DNA of 9,825 nt from Nitrospinota bacterium. Its GTDB lineage: Bacteria; Nitrospinota; Nitrospinia; SZUA-224. The position numbers and the translations under genes are program-made. The stretch spans positions 1 through 9,825 of the forward strand of contig JACRGM010000116.1 of NCBI GenBank assembly GCA_016212345.1, read 5' to 3'. The notes under the pieces were generated by a model. The model did no database searches and was not told the DNA's origin. It saw only the letters and a list, made by a program, of their open reading frames with translations. This document shows, one piece after another, positions 5,825 through 9,825 of the stretch; the stretch's first letter is position 1; each line of letters starts with the position of its first letter.

Positions 5825-7543
5825 ATGAGATTTAAGTTTAGATTTGTCCTCTGTTTTTTCCTCCTTTACCACTTTATTATGATCTCCAGTGGTGAGGGAA
5901 AAGAGACTTTATCGAGGAAGGAACGATTCCCTATTGTCGGTTTGGAGAAGCAAGTCAATTTCTGGAAAAAGATATATACCCAATATACCACTAATCAAGC
6001 CGTTATTCACGATACAAATGACCTTGATATAATCTATGAGGTTATAGATTTTAAAAAGGTATTTGGCGATGTCAAGATAACAGATGATATGAAGAGGAGA
6101 CTAATAAAAAAGACCAAAGAAAAATATAGGGATATACTTAAAGATATTGAAAAAGGGGCTCCTAACTTAGTACTAAATAATACTAGCGACATAGAACTAA
6201 CAACTAAAAAGAGGGTTTATGAACTGGTAAAAAAGGATTTTACAAGGGCAGCAGAGAATATCCGTGCACAGATAGGACAAAGGGATAAATTTGAGAAAGG
6301 ATTGCGACTATCAGGTCTATATATTGACAAGATTAAGGAGATATTCAGAGAGTTTGATCTACCAGAAGAATTAACGGTTCTCCCCCATGTAGAGTCATCT
6401 TTCCAGATTAATGCCTATTCAAAGTTTGGTGCTGCAGGGATCTGGCAATTTACAAGGTCAACGGGAAGACTCTTTATGCGTATCAACTATGAGGTGGATG
6501 AGAGACTGGACCCTATAATATCTTCTATTGCTGCTGCTAAACTCCTGAAGATGAACTACGAAGAATTAGGTAATTGGCCACTTGCTATCACTGCCTATAA
6601 TCATGGACTGGCAGGCATGAAGAGGGCAAAAAGAGAGATCGGCTCTGATGAAATAGTAGATGTTATAAATGGGTATAATAGTCGTATCTTTGGTTTTGCC
6701 TCAGAAAATTTCTATGCCGAATTCTTGGCAGCACTTGAAGTAGTGAAGGATTATAAAAGATATTTTGGTGATATAGATCTTGAGGATCCGATAAGATACG
6801 AGATATTTGAACTTCCTGAGTATATTAATATATCAACAATAACAAAATATTTTAACATCCATAAGGAGGAGATAGCCTTTTTAAATCCTGCCCTTCGCAT
6901 ACCGGTTTTATCTTCTCAGAAGCTGATCCCTAAAGGTTTTAAATTGCGTATACCTGAGGGGATTGGCAATAAGGTATCAAGCTTCTATGCCCAGATATCA
7001 CAAGAGGAGAGGTATAAAGGTCAGGATAGGACAACACTGATCTCCAAAATTGTAAAAATAGATACCAACAATGATATACCCTCCCCATCACCTTCCTCAA
7101 AGAAGGAGGAGCATAATGTCTATATTAATAAAAAAGAAAAGAGTATAGAATGGATAGAGGTAGACCATGATGAGACCCTTGGACATTATGCTGAGTGGCT
7201 AAAATTACCTACTCAGACCATACGAAATTTAAATAGGTTAAGGTATGGTAAAGAGATAAAGATCGGACAAAGGATAAGGTTATCCTTTGTGAATACAACC
7301 CCTCAAGAGTTTGAAGAAAAAAGGAGGGAGTATCATAAGGGTATTGAAGAAGACTTCTTCAACGCATATTTTGTAGAGAATACCATTATCACTGCTCTAG
7401 ATGCAGGACAGGGTGTATGGGATCTGTGCCGTGAAATCTATGAGATCCCTTATTGGTTACTTAAAAAATATAATCAGGATAAGGATCTATTTAAATTACA
7501 TAAAGGAGAGTCTTTGGTGATACCTATTGTATCAACAAAATAA
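5825..7543 (+). CDS. mltD: MltD-type membrane-bound lytic murein transglycosylase with LysM-like repeats
   Basis: Cleaves the MurNAc-GlcNAc bond of peptidoglycan, forming 1,6-anhydro-MurNAc, in the periplasm. The protein has 572 residues from the ATG. A basic start and hydrophobic stretch (about 5-22) form a secretion signal or membrane anchor; no convincing lipobox is seen, unlike E. coli MltD. Residues about 28-165 are a helical N-terminal region. The family 1 SLT domain spans about 170-300: LPHVESSF with the catalytic Glu190, GAAGIWQF at 202-209, and AYNHG at 257-261. After it come three LysM-like segments at about 330-376 (YINISTITKYF...LNPALR...IPKG), 443-488 and 514-568, which should bind the glycan; the first two are separated by a Ser/Pro-rich linker near 420-430. 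It has its own promoter and is divergent from leuDB. A hairpin follows the stop. The SLT assignment is firm; the mltD symbol rests on domain layout. Confidence 0.88.
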   Translation: MRFKFRFVLCFFLLYHFIMISSGEGKETLSRKERFPIVGLEKQVNFWKKIYTQYTTNQAVIHDTNDLDIIYEVIDFKKVFGDVKITDDMKRRLIKKTKEKYRDILKDIEKGAPNLVLNNTSDIELTTKKRVYELVKKDFTRAAENIRAQIGQRDKFEKGLRLSGLYIDKIKEIFREFDLPEELTVLPHVESSFQINAYSKFGAAGIWQFTRSTGRLFMRINYEVDERLDPIISSIAAAKLLKMNYEELGNWPLAITAYNHGLAGMKRAKREIGSDEIVDVINGYNSRIFGFASENFYAEFLAALEVVKDYKRYFGDIDLEDPIRYEIFELPEYINISTITKYFNIHKEEIAFLNPALRIPVLSSQKLIPKGFKLRIPEGIGNKVSSFYAQISQEERYKGQDRTTLISKIVKIDTNNDIPSPSPSSKKEEHNVYINKKEKSIEWIEVDHDETLGHYAEWLKLPTQTIRNLNRLRYGKEIKIGQRIRLSFVNTTPQEFEEKRREYHKGIEEDFFNAYFVENTIITALDAGQGVWDLCREIYEIPYWLLKKYNQDKDLFKLHKGESLVIPIVSTK

Positions 7544-7548
7544 GCTAT

Positions 7549-7572
7549 CCAAAATCCGATTTAGGATTTTGG
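7549..7572 (+). terminator. Hairpin directly after the transglycosylase gene
   Basis: CCAAAATCC, a 6-nt loop GATTTA, and GGATTTTGG form a perfect 9-bp stem starting six bases after the stop codon. No T tract follows, so rho-independent termination is uncertain. It may instead protect the 3' end or be another repeat. Confidence 0.45.
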
Positions 7573-7576
7573 GAAC

Positions 7577-7590
7577 TATAGATTTTCAGA
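7577..7590 (+). repeat. Solo left-end fragment of the 125-bp element
   Basis: TATAGATTTTCAGA, the first 14 nt of the 125-bp element, lies 34 nt after the transglycosylase stop in the same orientation. The following sequence departs from the element at once (TGAAAC instead of TAA), and no right end is found before the next gene. Confidence 0.6.
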
Positions 7591-7690
7591 TGAAACCCTC
7601 ACGAGCCTTCGGCTCACAAAGGGAGATGAAAATTTTAATTTTCGTATGAAACATTCATGCCGACAAGTCGGCACAAAGGAGCATGAAAAT
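7590..7690 (+). repeat. Two related hairpin modules in direct repeat
   Basis: Module 1 (7590-7633) and module 2 (7646-7690) share a frame: ATGAAAC at the left, ACAAAGG after the hairpin, and ATGAAAAT at the right. Their hairpins differ. Module 1 has GAGCC-TTC-GGCTC. Module 2 has TGCCGAC-AA-GTCGGCA enclosed by TTCATGC and GCATGAA. Between them GAAAATT-TT-AATTTTC is palindromic. Framing bases are conserved while stems vary, which suggests a repeated structural unit rather than a gene. I do not recognise the family. Confidence 0.55.
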
Positions 7691-7765
7691 ACACACCCCT
7701 TAATCCCCTCTTTTTAGAGGGGAAACTTTAGAACTCCCCTCTATTAAGAGGGGTTGGGGGTGTGT
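7691..7765. repeat. 75-bp palindromic element of the CCCCTC...GAGGGG type
   Basis: The outer arms ACACACCCC (7691-7699) and GGGGTGTGT (7757-7765) enclose two hairpins with the same stem: CCCCTCT-TTTT-AGAGGGG at 7705-7722 and CCCCTCT-ATTA-AGAGGGG at 7736-7753. The 3' arm of the first can also pair with the 5' arm of the second, so alternative folds exist. Sequences of this CCCCTC/GAGGGG kind are, to my knowledge, widespread intergenic palindromes in environmental bacteria. This copy ends 17 nt before the GTG of the solute-binding protein gene, so it would lie in that gene's leader. Confidence 0.75.
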
Positions 7766-7782
7766 TATAAAGGTATTTTCAA

Positions 7783-9327
7783 GTGAAAATATTTATCTTA
7801 TATCTTCTCTTCCTACTACTTATCTTAAATTCCTGTACAAGGAGAAAAGAGGTAAATAATGACCTCCTTGTCATCGGACTAGAGAGCAACCCTACAAACT
7901 TAGATCCCAGATATGGTCTAGACCTTGCCTCCTCCCATGTCATAGAACTTATCTTTAATGGTCTTCTAAAGAAAGACCCTGAAACCAATCTTGTCCCTGA
8001 CCTTGCAGAGAAATGGGAGATCCCCGATGATCGTACCTATATATTCTATCTGAGAAAGGATGTAAGATTTCATGATGGAGCTGAACTTACAGCAGATGAT
8101 GTGAAATATACCTTTGATACAATACTTGATCCTTCCCTAGGATCACCCAAACTTGATAGCTACAAGGTGATAGAGAAGATCGAAATAATAGATAGACATA
8201 CTGTTAAATTCAGATTGAAAGAGGTATTTGCCCCATTTCTTTCTAATATGGTAATGAAGATACTTCCCCGCCATATAGTTGAGAAGATGGGGGATGATTT
8301 TGCTAAACATCCAGTAGGGACAGGGCCATTCAGATTTGTAGGGTGGAAGATGGACGAATGGGTACATTTTGAGGCGAATAAGGACTACTTTGAGGGAGGT
8401 CCCAGGGTCTCGGAGATCATCTACCGGATCATCCCTGATGAGACGATCCGCATACTAGAACTGGAAAAGGGTAATATAGATCTTATACAGAATGGGATAT
8501 CCTCTGATATACTACCCAGGATAGAACATAATCCTGGCCTTAAGATAGTGAAGAGACCCGGTACTAATTATTCCTATATGGGGTTTAATATGGAAGATCC
8601 TATACTTAGGGATAAAAGGGTAAGAGAGGCCTTTGCTTATGCAATCGACATAGAAGGGATAATAAGATATATACTTAAAGGGTTAGCAACACCTTCTAGT
8701 GGGCTACTCTCTCCCTTTAACCAGTTCTATGAATCAGATGTAAAGAGGTTTGATTATTCCCCTGAGAGATCAAAGAGACTCCTATATGAGGCAGGATATA
8801 TAGACCCAGATGGAGATGGCCCAGAGGTAAGGTTTGAGGTTGTGTATAAGACCTCACAGAATGAACAGAGGAGGCTTATCGCAGAGGTTATACAGGAGCA
8901 ATTGAAGAAGGTAGGGATAGGGGTCAAGATAAAGAGCTATGAGTGGGGGACACTCTTCTCAGATATCAGAAGAGGTAATTTCCAGATATATACACTCACA
9001 TGGGTAGGTTTGACAGACCCAGATATATACTATTATATCTTTAATTCAAAGAGTATCCCACCTGTAGGTGCCAATCGAGGGAGATATATAAATCCTGAGA
9101 TAGACAGACTTACAGAGGAGGGGAGGATAATATTGAACATAGAGAAACGGAGAGAAATATACAGCAGTATTCAAAAGATCATCGCTGATGATCTCCCCTA
9201 TGTAAATCTTTGGTATGCTACCAATGTAGCTGTGATGAAGAAGGGAATAAAGGGATTCATACTCTACCCTGATGAGGATTTTGCCTCACTTAAGGAGGTC
9301 TATATTGATTCTAAAGCCCCACTATAG
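7783..9327 (+). CDS. Oligopeptide/dipeptide ABC transporter substrate-binding lipoprotein (SBP_bac_5 family)
   Basis: Captures peptides or related solutes outside the inner membrane and delivers them to an ABC permease. The 514 residues fit the family. Residues 1-17 are a lipoprotein signal ending LNSC, with Cys18 the likely lipidated residue. No Asp follows the Cys, so under the E. coli sorting rule it would not be held in the inner membrane. The family signature runs from about 75 to 99 (AEKWEIPDDRTYIF through VRFHDG), followed by HPVGTGPF at 176-183 and the GFNMEDP and REAFAYAID segments typical of DppA/OppA/NikA-like proteins. The start is GTG at 7783, with AAAGG nine bases upstream. No permease or ATPase gene adjoins it, so the ligand is unknown. 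Its stop codon TAG lies within the first five bases of a 125-bp palindromic element. It may share the transglycosylase promoter, since no consensus promoter was seen in the palindrome-filled gap. Confidence 0.9.
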   Translation: MKIFILYLLFLLLILNSCTRRKEVNNDLLVIGLESNPTNLDPRYGLDLASSHVIELIFNGLLKKDPETNLVPDLAEKWEIPDDRTYIFYLRKDVRFHDGAELTADDVKYTFDTILDPSLGSPKLDSYKVIEKIEIIDRHTVKFRLKEVFAPFLSNMVMKILPRHIVEKMGDDFAKHPVGTGPFRFVGWKMDEWVHFEANKDYFEGGPRVSEIIYRIIPDETIRILELEKGNIDLIQNGISSDILPRIEHNPGLKIVKRPGTNYSYMGFNMEDPILRDKRVREAFAYAIDIEGIIRYILKGLATPSSGLLSPFNQFYESDVKRFDYSPERSKRLLYEAGYIDPDGDGPEVRFEVVYKTSQNEQRRLIAEVIQEQLKKVGIGVKIKSYEWGTLFSDIRRGNFQIYTLTWVGLTDPDIYYYIFNSKSIPPVGANRGRYINPEIDRLTEEGRIILNIEKRREIYSSIQKIIADDLPYVNLWYATNVAVMKKGIKGFILYPDEDFASLKEVYIDSKAPL

Positions 9328-9447
9328 ATTTTCAGATAACAAATTACACAAGGCTAGAAGGAGAAATCTGAGTAAGGTGTACTGAGCGGTACGCTGTCGA
9401 GGATTTCGACTGATAACGCCGTGTAATTTGTTATATGGAAATCTATA
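9323..9447 (+). repeat. 125-bp palindromic element, copy B
   Basis: Same element as 3613-3737 (reverse strand) and 9684-9808, differing from copy C at 5 positions without gaps. The first five bases, TATAG, contain the stop codon of the upstream lipoprotein gene. The left 27 nt pair with the right 27 nt with one true mismatch and two wobbles or fewer. The central stem is GGTGTAC with GTACGCT, held by two G-U pairs. Homology to copy C continues about 18 nt beyond the right end (ATTT.AGATA.ATGCTGA), which copy A lacks. It may serve as the 3' hairpin of the lipoprotein mRNA. Confidence 0.9.
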
Positions 9448-9541
9448 TTTCAGATAGATGCTGACCAGTCTTTGCTGGAATAAGGCAATAACAGATTTAA
9501 TGGATTTTGATTAAAGGTTAATAATAGGTTCCAGAGAGTTC

Positions 9542-9570
9542 TTGAAAATTAGTTTTATTTTTTATATAAT
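9542..9570 (+). promoter_or_regulatory. Promoter of tRNA-Ser
   Basis: TTGAAA at 9542-9547, a 17-bp spacer, and a perfect TATAAT at 9565-9570. The predicted start near 9577 is only a few bases before the mature 5' end at 9584. The stretch between the preceding repeat and this promoter (9466-9541) shows nothing else I can identify. Confidence 0.8.
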
Positions 9571-9583
9571 TAGTTAATTTATG

Positions 9584-9672
9584 GGAGAGGTGGCCGAGTC
9601 TGGTTTAAGGCGTTCCGCTCGAAACGGGATGTCCCCTAAAAAGGACCGGGGGTTCAAATCCCTCCCTCTCTG
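9584..9672 (+). tRNA. tRNA-Ser (anticodon CGA)
   Basis: Serine tRNA reading UCG codons. The 89 nt fold as a class II tRNA. The acceptor is GGAGAGG with CCTCTCT (first pair G-U) and the discriminator is G. The D arm is built on GCC...GGC. The anticodon stem is TTCCG with CGGGA around the loop CTCGAAA, with CGA at 9620-9622. A long variable arm has GTCC pairing with GGAC across CCTAAAAA. The T arm is GGGGG-TTCAAAT-CCCTC. CCA is not encoded (CTA follows the discriminator), so it must be added by a CCA-adding enzyme. It is flanked on both sides by copies of the 125-bp element in the same orientation. Confidence 0.95.
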
Positions 9673-9683
9673 CTATTATGAAT

Positions 9684-9808
9684 TATAGATTTTCAGATAA
9701 TAAATTACACAAGGCTAGAGGGAGAAATCCGAGTAAGGCGTACTGAGCGGTACGCCGTCGAGGATTTCGACTGATAACGCCGTGTAATTTGTTATATGGA
9801 AATCTATA
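9684..9808 (+). repeat. 125-bp palindromic element, copy C
   Basis: This is the best-paired copy: its central stem GGCGTAC with GTACGCC is all Watson-Crick around the loop TGAGCG, and GAAATCC pairs fully with GGATTTC. It starts 11 nt after the tRNA 3' end. Left and right halves are symmetric: a 27-nt arm, a 13-nt spacer and a 7-nt stem on each side of a 31-nt centre. Sequence similar to the right flank of copy B continues to the end of the window. Confidence 0.9.
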
Positions 9809-9825
9809 TTTAAGATATATGCTGA

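Noticed and set aside
7590..7717. Two tiny overlapping plus-strand reading frames (19 and 23 codons)
   Set aside because: They coincide with the hairpin modules, lack ribosome sites and show no protein-like conservation; the inverted repeats explain the sequence better.
8143..8367. Reverse-strand open frame inside the lipoprotein gene
   Set aside because: It is fully antisense to a strong family match and has no start signals or recognisable motif.
3613..9808. CRISPR-like repeat array or insertion sequence
   Set aside because: The repeated units are 125-bp palindromes, far apart and in both orientations, with no regular spacers, and there is no transposase or cas gene in the window.

Overview
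The window is AT-rich bacterial DNA carrying seven protein genes, one tRNA and an unusually dense set of intergenic palindromes. A Gram-negative cell is suggested by a secreted MltD-type murein transglycosylase with LysM-like repeats and by a lipoprotein solute-binding protein. The LeuB/LeuD type and the tRNA without an encoded CCA recall deltaproteobacterial, Nitrospirota or candidate-phylum relatives. I cannot name a lineage with confidence.

Left half (1-5420), all on the minus strand. Read in the direction of transcription, the order is leuD, leuB (8-nt overlap), a 230-nt gap with a terminator-like hairpin and one copy of a 125-bp palindromic element, asd, then two genes for long coiled-coil proteins of unknown function. 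The first coiled-coil gene starts one base after the asd stop, and the second runs off the left edge of the window. LeuD and LeuB are two successive steps of leucine synthesis. Asd makes the branch-point intermediate for lysine, threonine and methionine. LeuC, the obligate partner of LeuD, is not in the window.

Middle (5421-5824), a divergent control region. A TTGACA-N17-TATACT promoter faces left toward leuDB, and a TTGACA-N17-TATTTA promoter with a TG extension faces right toward the transglycosylase gene.

Right half (5825-9825), all on the plus strand. The transglycosylase gene is followed by a 239-nt gap packed with three kinds of palindrome. Next come an OppA/DppA-like lipoprotein gene without permease genes nearby, a second copy of the 125-bp element that supplies that gene's stop codon, a tRNA-Ser(CGA) with its own consensus promoter, and a third copy of the element at the right edge.

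The most interesting signal is the 125-bp element. Three copies of exactly equal length differ at only 5-7 positions in each pair. Within the predicted stems, every difference is a C/T change opposite G, which keeps pairing as G-U only in one strand's RNA. This suggests a mobile (MITE- or Correia-like) sequence that is kept folded as RNA. The two coupled coiled-coil genes are the best candidates for an undescribed protein pair.
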